Assembly (NCBI GenBank): GCA_002405875.1
Contig: DHMR01000017.1
Span: forward strand, 1-14,836
DNA length: 14,836 nucleotides
Direction of reading: 5' to 3'
Origin: a bacterium UBA4637
GTDB taxonomy: Bacteria > Bacteroidota > Bacteroidia > Bacteroidales > Bacteroidaceae
The notes below the pieces were generated by a model. It was not told the DNA's origin. It searched no databases and was given only the letters and a program-made list of their open reading frames with translations. Of this stretch, positions 1-7,207 are shown piece by piece (position 1 is the first letter of the stretch; every line of letters starts with the position of its first letter). The position numbers and the translations under genes were made by a program.

Positions 1-1241
<1,241 letters not shown>

Positions 1242-1257
1242 TTATTCTAATCTTTTG

Positions 1258-1265
1258 CAAAGATA
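1258..1265 (-). promoter_or_regulatory. Predicted -7 box of the GH97 gene promoter
   Basis: On the minus strand this reads TATCTTTG, an exact match to the Bacteroidetes primary-sigma -7 consensus TAnnTTTG. A TTG at about 22 bases upstream (in TGTTGAC) may serve as the -33 element. The implied leader is about 55 bases to the ATG at 1196. The operator frame 1319-1334 begins 53 bp upstream of this box. Confidence 0.7.
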
Positions 1266-1319
1266 CTGAAAAAAACGAATCTCTAGTCAACATTTCAACC
1301 AAAATACTGAGCATCAGGA

Positions 1320-1333
1320 TGCAAACGTTTGCA
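1320..1333. promoter_or_regulatory. LacI-family operator upstream of GH97 gene
   Basis: TGCAAACGTTTGCA is a perfect 14-bp palindrome with a central CG, the classic form of a LacI/CcpA/MalR-type operator. The flanks are A on the left and C on the right, so it matches 15 of the 16 bases of the two other copies in the window (4471-4486 and 6946-6961). It lies in the gap between the GH97 gene and the short plus-strand gene. The likely binding protein is the LacI-family regulator encoded at 5838-6863. Confidence 0.85.
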
Positions 1334-1393
1334 CAAAACAATTACTGGAGAAAATTTTATCAAAGAAAATGAGCCCATATAAAATAAAAGTCG

Positions 1394-1401
1394 TATCTTT
1401 G
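1394..1401 (+). promoter_or_regulatory. Predicted -7 box for the short gene at 1430
   Basis: TATCTTTG is an exact match to TAnnTTTG, ending 28 bases before the ATG at 1430. It is embedded in an 18-base stretch, AAAAGTCGTATCTTTGCA (1386-1403), that recurs exactly near the right end of the window. No clear TTTG -33 element is visible. Confidence 0.65.
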
Positions 1402-1429
1402 CAGAAAGAAACTTTAAAAGAGCGAGAAT

Positions 1430-1600
1430 ATGGCAGAAATCGTAAATAAATATCCTGTTGGAATACAGTCATTCGAGACCATTAGAGAGGAAGGCTATCT
1501 GATTCCTTACTCAGCCGATGGCAAACGACTATTCAAGGTTGGTATCAATTACGACAGCAACCAGCGCACGATTGGCAACTGGATTATCAAGGAAGGATAA
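1430..1600 (+). CDS. 56-residue mini-protein; likely internally deleted AAA-ATPase-like/PD-(D/E)XK family remnant
   Basis: A short frame from ATG 1430 to TAA 1598-1600. The first part, [17 protein letters not shown] (7-23), resembles the conserved N-terminus of the large Bacteroidales family annotated as AAA-ATPase-like plus PD-(D/E)XK nuclease-like (PF09820/PF08011), normally over 500 residues. The second part, with [18 protein letters not shown] and RTIGNWII, resembles the C-terminal end of that same family. The Walker A region, the rest of the ATPase and the nuclease core are absent, so the two ends appear joined in frame near residues 23-25. It has a consensus promoter 28 bases upstream and a strong terminator just downstream, so it is a complete transcription unit. 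It may be a decayed relic or an expressed micro-protein. The family match rests on recalled family motifs and has not been searched. It is not evidently part of the starch system. Confidence 0.6.
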   Translation: MAEIVNKYPVGIQSFETIREEGYLIPYSADGKRLFKVGINYDSNQRTIGNWIIKEG

Positions 1601-1604
1601 AGAC

Positions 1605-1660
1605 AAAATTCCACCATGGTTATACATCTCTAACAGATGTGCCACGGTGGATTTTTGTTT
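1605..1660. terminator. Bidirectional intrinsic terminator between the mini-gene and malQ
   Basis: CCACCaTGG (1611-1619) pairs with CCAcGGTGG (1642-1650) with one mismatch, and ACATCT (1624-1629) pairs with AGATGT (1635-1640) around a 5-base loop. The plus-strand side continues into ATTTTTGTTTT, and the minus-strand side has AATTTTG. It ends 5 bases after the mini-gene stop and lies downstream of the malQ stop at 1692, so it can serve both convergent genes. Confidence 0.85.
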
Positions 1661-1691
1661 TAATTATATAATTGAAAGTTAATGTAAACTC

Positions 1692-4367
1692 TTAGTTGCG
1701 ATTCGCCTGACTTATTAGGTCGGTCACTTCCTTCATGAATTCCTTGTCGGCAGCCAGTTCCTCGATGCTGATGTGCATGCGATAGCGCCAATAGTGCTTA
1801 GGATTTGCCGGAATGTTGATGCGCTCGCCGTTAGGGTCGATGAGGCGCAGGCGCTCGTCGATGGCAAGCCAGTCCTGGATGCTCAAGATGCAGAGCATGG
1901 ATGGCGACATCAAATGGCGGGAGATGATGTCGCTGGCTAGCCAGCCTGGCAGCGGATGGGGCGCAGGTCCCTGATGGAAGAGCATCGTGTTGTAATACTC
2001 CTGCGTGCGCTGGATGTTCTCGTCCCACCACTGACGAAGCGTAGGCATGTCGTGGCTGGAGATGGTGCATACCGAGCGGTATGGGTTGCGACTCAGATGA
2101 CCAAACTTCACCGATGGGTCCTTCGGCATGCTCTGGAGCTCCAAGCTCAATATCTTCAACTCATTCATCACCCATGGCACGCAGTCGGGCACCATACCGA
2201 GGTCTTCGGCACATACCAACATACGGGTGGCCTGAACCAACTTAGGCAACTTCTTCATCGCCTCATTATACCAGAACTGGTTGTTGCGACGATAGAAATA
2301 GTCGTTGTAGAGACGGTTGAACGCAGCCTTGTCGTTGTCGTAGAGCGACTCGTAGATGAAGTCGAGCTGGGCTGAGATGCGTGGATGGTAAAGACCAGAA
2401 TTGCGATGGTCGCGCACGAAGAGCACATCGCTGATGAGGGCATAGAGCCCGTCACGCAGCCAGAGCTCCTTCTCGTCGGTGACGCCCTCGAAGAGAGCCT
2501 CCACCTTGCGCTGTGTATCCACCGACGCCTTCATCTGGTAACGCTCGTCGTCCAAGCGGTCGAGGTATTTATCCTTCACCTCGTCGGCACGCTCGTGGAA
2601 GATGCGATCCAACACCCAGTCGGTGATGAATGGACGCAGGAATCTATCCTCCTGGAAATGCAGACCATACCCCTCTATCTCATCGCGGCTCATGCCGAGA
2701 GCCGGGGCAAACTGTCCAAGCAATCCATGCACGCTGTCGATAGGAATCTCCCAGATGCGGAAGAAACCGAGCACATGGTCGATGCGATAGGCATCAAAGT
2801 ATTTCGCCATGTTCTGGAAACGGCGCACCCACCACTGGCAACCGTCCTTCAACATCTCATACCAGTTGTAGGTCGGGAATCCCCAGTTCTGTCCGTTCAC
2901 CGAAAAATCATCCGGTGGAGCACCCGCCTGACCATTGAGGTTGAAGTACTTAGGCTCCATCCACACGTCGCAGCCATAGCGGTTCACGCCGATAGGGATG
3001 TCACCCTTCAAGATGACGCCCTTCGCCTTGGCATGCTCATGCGCCTCCTGCATCTGCTGGTTGAGAACATACTGGAGGAAATAGAAGAATTCCACCTCCT
3101 TGTATGCCTTGCTCTTAGGGTCGGAGAGCTGCTTGCGCTCAGCCTCGTCCCAGATGTTGTGGTCGGGCCACTTGCTGAAATCGGCAGTGCCGTTCTTATC
3201 TCGCAGGTAGCTATACTGTGCATATGGCACGAGCCACTGCTGTGTTTCCTGGAAGAATGCCTTGAAATCGGCACTCTTCATCATCTTTTCACCTTCCTGA
3301 TTGAAGATTTGGCGCAAATAGTTTATCTTGAAATCATTTACTTTCTCATAGTCTATCTGGCGCAGCGCATTGAGCTGTCGGCGTGTCTTCTCAGCCTCCT
3401 CTCGCGCCTTGGCATCCTTCAATGCCGGCAGGGCATGGAGGTTGGCATACTGTGGATGGAGGGCAAAGATGCTGATGCAGCTGTATGGATAGCTGTCGGT
3501 CCAGGTGTGCGTGATGGTGGTGTCGTTGATAGGCAAGAGCTGGAGCACTTTCTGTCCGGTCTTAGCCACGAGGTCTATCATGCTCACCAGGTCGCCAAAG
3601 TCGCCCACACCCGCACTCTTCTCGCTGCGAAGGGAGAACACTGGCACCAAGGTACCTGCCAAGTGACGGTCGTAGAGGGTGAAGAACGACTGGTCGAGGT
3701 CGTAGCACACCACCTCGCCTGGCTTCATCTTAGGCAAGTCGATGGTACGGTTCTGACAGGTTTCCCAGAGCACTTGCTTCCGATGGTGGTCTTGCGCCAC
3801 AAACTTAAACTCCATGTGGCTGCCGCCCAACTGATTGGCATCTATATCCACAACCCATTCATTGTAAGTATGCTGAGCCATCGCCAGCACATTTTCTTCC
3901 TTCCAAGCGCCCAACGCTTTGTCTGCTCCCAGCACGCCCAGACGTTCGCCATCTCGCAACTGCGGGGCACGCACAATAAGACGCACCACCTTGTCGTAGC
4001 TTTCAGCCTTCATCTCCTGAGGAGTCTGATGGTTGATACAGTCGGTAAAGGCGCTGCTGTAGAGGTAAGCATCCTCTGGCATCACCTTCCAATGGTCGTA
4101 GATGGTATATTCGCTAGCCTTCTTGGCTGTCACATCCATCTGGTGCTTCACCAAGAGCCATTCGGTCTTCACCACACGGCCCTCACGCTCCACACTGTAA
4201 TAATAGGTGTAACTCTTCTGTGCTGGTTCCACACACCATTCGTATGACCACTGCTCGCCATTGAGGGTGGTCAGTGGGAACTTTAGTTCCTCGCCATCTT
4301 TCTGAATGTTCAAGACGAGCTGCTCGCCGAACATTGCCTTATACGTTATATGAAAATGAAATATCAT
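1692..4367 (-). CDS. malQ: 4-alpha-glucanotransferase MalQ, DPE2-type, GH77 with two N-terminal CBM20 domains
   Basis: Cytoplasmic disproportionating enzyme (amylomaltase) that transfers alpha-1,4-glucan segments between maltodextrins and releases glucose; no signal peptide is seen. The 891 residues match the long DPE2 form: two CBM20-like starch-binding domains (about 1-100 and 125-230), then GH77 from about 240. Catalytic residues are recognisable: nucleophile D530 in AYRIDHVLGFFR, acid/base E721 in CAEDLGMVP, and the transition-state Asp D773 in SSHDMPTLRQWW. The stretch of about 190 residues between the nucleophile and the acid/base contains the insertion typical of DPE2. The start MIFHFHITYK fits the beginning of CBM20 directly. 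It follows the transporter on the same strand after a 119-bp gap that holds its own operator and promoter, so it is probably a separate unit of the same regulon. Confident. Confidence 0.95.
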   Translation of the reverse strand: MIFHFHITYKAMFGEQLVLNIQKDGEELKFPLTTLNGEQWSYEWCVEPAQKSYTYYYSVEREGRVVKTEWLLVKHQMDVTAKKASEYTIYDHWKVMPEDAYLYSSAFTDCINHQTPQEMKAESYDKVVRLIVRAPQLRDGERLGVLGADKALGAWKEENVLAMAQHTYNEWVVDIDANQLGGSHMEFKFVAQDHHRKQVLWETCQNRTIDLPKMKPGEVVCYDLDQSFFTLYDRHLAGTLVPVFSLRSEKSAGVGDFGDLVSMIDLVAKTGQKVLQLLPINDTTITHTWTDSYPYSCISIFALHPQYANLHALPALKDAKAREEAEKTRRQLNALRQIDYEKVNDFKINYLRQIFNQEGEKMMKSADFKAFFQETQQWLVPYAQYSYLRDKNGTADFSKWPDHNIWDEAERKQLSDPKSKAYKEVEFFYFLQYVLNQQMQEAHEHAKAKGVILKGDIPIGVNRYGCDVWMEPKYFNLNGQAGAPPDDFSVNGQNWGFPTYNWYEMLKDGCQWWVRRFQNMAKYFDAYRIDHVLGFFRIWEIPIDSVHGLLGQFAPALGMSRDEIEGYGLHFQEDRFLRPFITDWVLDRIFHERADEVKDKYLDRLDDERYQMKASVDTQRKVEALFEGVTDEKELWLRDGLYALISDVLFVRDHRNSGLYHPRISAQLDFIYESLYDNDKAAFNRLYNDYFYRRNNQFWYNEAMKKLPKLVQATRMLVCAEDLGMVPDCVPWVMNELKILSLELQSMPKDPSVKFGHLSRNPYRSVCTISSHDMPTLRQWWDENIQRTQEYYNTMLFHQGPAPHPLPGWLASDIISRHLMSPSMLCILSIQDWLAIDERLRLIDPNGERINIPANPKHYWRYRMHISIEELAADKEFMKEVTDLISQANRN

Positions 4368-4408
4368 AAGACACTATATAACTGGGTTAGTTGTTTGTAT
4401 TTATGGTG

Positions 4409-4416
4409 CGAAATTA
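4409..4416 (-). promoter_or_regulatory. Predicted -7 box of the malQ promoter
   Basis: On the minus strand this reads TAATTTCG followed by CA, one base off TAnnTTTG. Its surroundings resemble the lacI promoter: both have GGATATTT a few bases upstream and TAATTTyGCA at the box. The leader to the malQ ATG would be about 35 bases. The operator 4471-4486 begins 54 bp upstream. A typical TTTG -33 element is not evident. Confidence 0.55.
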
Positions 4417-4470
4417 AGAAAAATATCCGAATGCAGGACATTTTCTTTTGCACAAACGAACGAAAATCGA

Positions 4471-4486
4471 GTGCAAACGTTTGCAC
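4471..4486. promoter_or_regulatory. LacI-family operator upstream of malQ
   Basis: GTGCAAACGTTTGCAC is a perfect 16-bp palindrome, identical to the copy at 6946-6961. It starts at the base right after the transporter stop codon (TAA on the minus strand, 4487-4489) and lies 103 bp upstream of the malQ start. This gives malQ its own regulated promoter within the lacI-transporter-malQ gene string. Confidence 0.88.
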
Positions 4487-5815
4487 TTATCGCTCCTTGA
4501 TGATGCTCACCGACAAGGCTCCTGCGATGAGCAACACACCAGATACAATCATCATGTCGCTCTGATGAGAGCCCACGATGCTCAGGATGCCACCGCCACA
4601 GATGGCTGCCACAATCTGAGGGATGCAGATGGTGCCATTAAACAAGCCCAGGTATGCACCCATGTGACCATAGCCCTGCAAGGCGTTGGTGACGAAGGTG
4701 AAAGGCATAGCCAACATGGCTGCCCAACCGGCGCCAATCATCAGGAATGGGATGAACTGCAAGTACTGGTCGTGCAAGAACGGTATCAGGGCAAAGCCCA
4801 CGCCACCGATAATCAAGCTCACGGAATAAGCCATCTTGGTATTCTTGAACTGAGGCAGCACCACAGCCCAGAGCACAGAGCCTATCGCCTGAATGGCGAA
4901 GAGGATGCCCACCCAGTTGCCAGCCTCCTGGAATGCCTCCGACTGCGGGTCGGTAGTGTTCCAAACGGTCTCGGCGATGGCTCCCGTAGAGTAATTCCAA
5001 AGATAGAGGAAGCCAGCCCAGCAGAAGAACTGCACCAGTCCTACCTTCCAGAAGGTGACAGGAGCATTCTTCAAGAGGGTTATCCAACTTGCCTTGCCTT
5101 CGGTTTTAGGGGATTTGCAATCCCCGTTCTCCACATCATCGTCAACTCCATTATACGCTGCATAATCCACAGGATTCCACTCCTTCACCTTCGTCGTGGT
5201 ATAGATGACGCAGAGGATGAGGATGGCGGCACCGATATAGAACGACCAAATGACCGAATCTGGCACCACGCCCTTGTCGGCTACATTCTTGATACCCAGG
5301 AAGGTAAAGAGGAACGGAAAGATATATCCAGCCACAGAACCTGCATTGCAGAGGAAACTTTGGATGGAGTAAGCCTTCGCCTTCTGCTTCTCGTTCACCA
5401 TGTCGCCCACGAGCATCTTAAAAGGCTGCATCGCCATGTTGATGCTGGTATCAAGGAACATGAGGGCGATGAGTCCGAACACCATCGCACCGCTCACGGT
5501 CAAGCCGAGCGAACCGGCGTTAGGCAACAAGCACATCACGAGCACGGCTATCGTGGCACCCACGAAGAGATAAGGGATGCGGCGACCGAATCGGCACCAA
5601 GTCTTGTCGCTCAAGGTGCCGACGATAGGCTGCACGAGGATTCCCATCAGCGGAGGGAGAATCCAGAAGTAACTCAAGTTGTGTGGGTCTGCGCCCAACG
5701 TTGCAAAGATTCGGGAGATGTTGGCGCTCTGAAGGGCGTAGGCAATCTGTACCCCGAAGAATCCGAAGCTCAAGTTCCAGAGCTTCCAGAAACTCAAATT
5801 AGGTTTTTGCTTCAT
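4487..5815 (-). CDS. MFS sugar transporter, SLC45/GPH-like, probable maltose/maltodextrin carrier
   Basis: Inner-membrane carrier, 442 residues, with about twelve hydrophobic segments and one longer polar loop (about 208-245) between the two halves. The motif GTLSDKTWCRFGRR (66-79), followed by IP, is the GxxSD...GRR signature in loop 2-3 of SLC45/sucrose-type carriers. Such carriers sit in maltose or starch clusters of Bacteroidetes, so uptake of maltose or short maltodextrins is inferred from context. I chose ATG 5815 (MKQKPNLSFWKLWN), which matches the usual family start and lies 22 bases after the lacI stop. An in-frame ATG at 5854 would add 13 residues with a polar, Asn/Gln-rich composition and overlap lacI. 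The short gap and lack of a promoter point to co-transcription with lacI. The polar loop is encoded partly by a small palindrome at 5109-5125. Confidence 0.88.
   Translation of the reverse strand: MKQKPNLSFWKLWNLSFGFFGVQIAYALQSANISRIFATLGADPHNLSYFWILPPLMGILVQPIVGTLSDKTWCRFGRRIPYLFVGATIAVLVMCLLPNAGSLGLTVSGAMVFGLIALMFLDTSINMAMQPFKMLVGDMVNEKQKAKAYSIQSFLCNAGSVAGYIFPFLFTFLGIKNVADKGVVPDSVIWSFYIGAAILILCVIYTTTKVKEWNPVDYAAYNGVDDDVENGDCKSPKTEGKASWITLLKNAPVTFWKVGLVQFFCWAGFLYLWNYSTGAIAETVWNTTDPQSEAFQEAGNWVGILFAIQAIGSVLWAVVLPQFKNTKMAYSVSLIIGGVGFALIPFLHDQYLQFIPFLMIGAGWAAMLAMPFTFVTNALQGYGHMGAYLGLFNGTICIPQIVAAICGGGILSIVGSHQSDMMIVSGVLLIAGALSVSIIKER
5109..5125. repeat. Small perfect palindrome inside the transporter gene
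   Basis: GGGGATT, TGC, AATCCCC: two 7-base arms around 3 bases. It encodes GDCKSP in the polar loop between the two halves of the carrier. Short palindromes of this GGATT-TGC-AATCC kind are, as far as I recall, scattered in Bacteroidetes genomes; whether this is one of a dispersed family cannot be tested within this window. Confidence 0.45.
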
Positions 5816-5837
5816 TGTTATATTGTTATTTTGTTTA

Positions 5838-6863
5838 TTATCTCGTTGTTCCACGAACCACCAAGCGAGTTCTTACCACTCTCTTCTCCACCTCGTCTCT
5901 CGGGATGGAGCCCTCCACCTGTCCGATGAGGATGTTGGCAGCCTCCTCGCCTACCGCCACGCCTCGCTGCTCCACGGTGGTGAGCATCGGGTCGGAAGCC
6001 TTGGCACGGTCTCCATTGGTAAACCCGCAGACACTGATGTCATCGGGAATAGAGAAGCCCATGCGCTTGGCGGTATAGAGGATGCCGATGGCGGTATCGT
6101 CGTTGATGGCGAAGAAAGCGTCTGGATGGTCTTCCGCCTCCAGTATCTCCGGGGTGAGAGCCTCAGCCTGGGCACGGTTGTCGCAAATCTTCACCCAGTC
6201 GGGATTCTCCTTCAGCCCATGCTTCACCAAGGCATCGTGGTAACCATTGTATCTATTCTTCGAAATCTCCATGTTCATCGGCGATCCGTAGAAACCAATC
6301 TTCTTGCAACCAGTGTCGATGAGATGGGTCACGGCGGTGAAGGCACCCATGTAGTCGTCTACCACCACACGGGAGCAGTTCACCCCCGTACAGATTCTAT
6401 CATAGAAGACGAGCGGCACGCCATTGTCCATCAACTTCTGGAAGTGGGCATACTGCTTGGTGTCCTTCGCCTGCGAGACGATGATGCCGCACACCTTGTT
6501 CTTATAGAAGTCGTCGCAGATGGCAACCTCCTTGTCGTATCGCTCATTGCTCTGAGCCACCATCACACGATAGCCTCTCGCCCTCGCCTCCTCCTCGATG
6601 CCCGAGAGCACCGACATGAAGTAGTAGTGCACGAACTCAGGGATGATGACGCCAATCACCTTCATCGGCTGCACCTTGCTGTGGCGCAAAGCCTCGCCGA
6701 TGACGTTAGGATAGAAGTTATGTTCACGGGCATAAGCCTGTATACGCTCCTTCTGGACAGCACTGATACGAGGGCTGTCCTTCAACGCTCTGCTCACCGT
6801 GGCGATGCTTACGCCCAGGTCGCGAGCAATATCTTTCATTGTTATAATAGTATTCTCACTCAT
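5838..6863 (-). CDS. LacI-family transcriptional regulator, probable regulator of this starch locus
   Basis: DNA-binding regulator of 341 residues. The N-terminal helix-turn-helix is TMKDIARDLGVSIATVSRAL (8-27), typical of LacI/GalR proteins. A hinge helix follows around 52-61 (PNVIGEALRH), where the Ala-Leu pair is the kind that wedges into a central CG step, matching the operators found here. Residues about 68-335 form a periplasmic-binding-protein-like sugar-sensing domain (GVIIPEF, ..., DDISVCGFTNGD). The effector is probably maltose or a maltodextrin, by context. The start at 6863 gives the usual short leader peptide before the HTH; ATG at 6839 is possible but would trim the HTH. It heads a probable two-gene operon with the transporter and is divergent from susC, with an operator between. 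Operator position suggests activation (see findings). There is no SusR homologue here. Family certain; regulon inferred. Confidence 0.93.
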   Translation of the reverse strand: MSENTIITMKDIARDLGVSIATVSRALKDSPRISAVQKERIQAYAREHNFYPNVIGEALRHSKVQPMKVIGVIIPEFVHYYFMSVLSGIEEEARARGYRVMVAQSNERYDKEVAICDDFYKNKVCGIIVSQAKDTKQYAHFQKLMDNGVPLVFYDRICTGVNCSRVVVDDYMGAFTAVTHLIDTGCKKIGFYGSPMNMEISKNRYNGYHDALVKHGLKENPDWVKICDNRAQAEALTPEILEAEDHPDAFFAINDDTAIGILYTAKRMGFSIPDDISVCGFTNGDRAKASDPMLTTVEQRGVAVGEEAANILIGQVEGSIPRDEVEKRVVRTRLVVRGTTR

Positions 6864-6883
6864 CGCTGTCTTTAGTTACGCTG

Positions 6884-6891
6884 CAAAATTA
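6884..6891 (-). promoter_or_regulatory. Predicted -7 box of the lacI-transporter promoter
   Basis: TAATTTTG on the minus strand is an exact match to TAnnTTTG, followed by CAGC just as at the susC promoter. The leader to ATG 6863 would be only about 15 bases. The shared operator 6946-6961 begins 54 bp upstream. No clear TTTG -33 element. Confidence 0.68.
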
Positions 6892-6945
6892 GACAAATAT
6901 CCTCGAAGTAGAGTCATTTTCGTTGACATAAATCAAGCAAAAGCC

Positions 6946-6961
6946 GTGCAAACGTTTGCAC
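6946..6961. promoter_or_regulatory. LacI-family operator shared by lacI and susC promoters
   Basis: GTGCAAACGTTTGCAC, a perfect 16-bp palindrome identical to 4471-4486. It sits almost exactly midway between two divergent -7 boxes: 54 bp from the lacI box (6891) and 53 bp from the susC box (7015). One bound dimer could therefore serve both promoters. The rest of the 344-bp gap 6864-7207 holds the two promoters and the susC leader; I see no gene in it. Confidence 0.9.
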
Positions 6962-7014
6962 TAAAGAAATAACGAATTTAACCGAAAAAAAGTACATTGA
7001 ACCATAAAAGAAAT

Positions 7015-7022
7015 TAATTTTG
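7015..7022 (+). promoter_or_regulatory. Predicted -7 box of the susCDEF promoter
   Basis: TAATTTTG, an exact TAnnTTTG match, followed by CAGC. Transcription would begin near 7026-7029, giving a leader of about 180 bases before the susC ATG. The closest TTG (6997-6999) is only 15 bases upstream, too near for a normal -33 element. Confidence 0.68.
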
Positions 7023-7032
7023 CAGCAGAAAC

Positions 7033-7081
7033 AGGAAGTTTACGGGCTAACGCCCACTTTCCTACCTTATTAAATATAAGG
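7033..7081 (+). promoter_or_regulatory. Two tandem stem-loops at the 5' end of the susC leader
   Basis: Hairpin 1 (7033-7063): AGGAAGT pairs with ACTTTCCT (one bulged base) and GGGC (7044-7047) pairs with GCCC (7052-7055) around TAAC, with a few unpaired bases (TTAC) in the 5' arm. Hairpin 2 (7065-7081): CCTTAT and ATAAGG around a 5-base loop. They lie just after the predicted start of transcription. Neither is followed by a T-run, so they look like mRNA-stabilising or regulatory structures rather than a plain terminator. Confidence 0.5.
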
Positions 7082-7207
7082 AGCCTAATCGACCGAAGAA
7101 AAAAGCCAAGCAGGCAAAGGTAAGCGTAGGAATGACAACAACTTAAACCGTAAGAATCGAGAAATAATAAATTAATAATAATAACATTAACTTAAAAATC
7201 AAAGCAA

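Noticed and set aside
2385..4247. 620-codon open frame opposite malQ
   Set aside because: malQ has all its catalytic motifs on the minus strand. The opposite frame has low-complexity, His/Leu/Val-rich composition and no start context or domain.
5816..5854. Upstream ATG at 5854 as transporter start
   Set aside because: It would add 13 polar, Asn/Gln-rich residues and overlap the lacI end; the downstream ATG at 5815 gives the usual family N-terminus 22 bases after the lacI stop.
4448..6875. Open frames of 493 and 350 codons opposite the transporter and lacI genes
   Set aside because: Both lie antisense to well-recognised proteins, overlap each other, and show compositions expected from complemented coding sequence.
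6991..6999. TTG at 6997-6999 as -33 element of the susC promoter
   Set aside because: Only 15 bases separate it from the -7 box, shorter than the roughly 19-23 expected in Bacteroidetes promoters.
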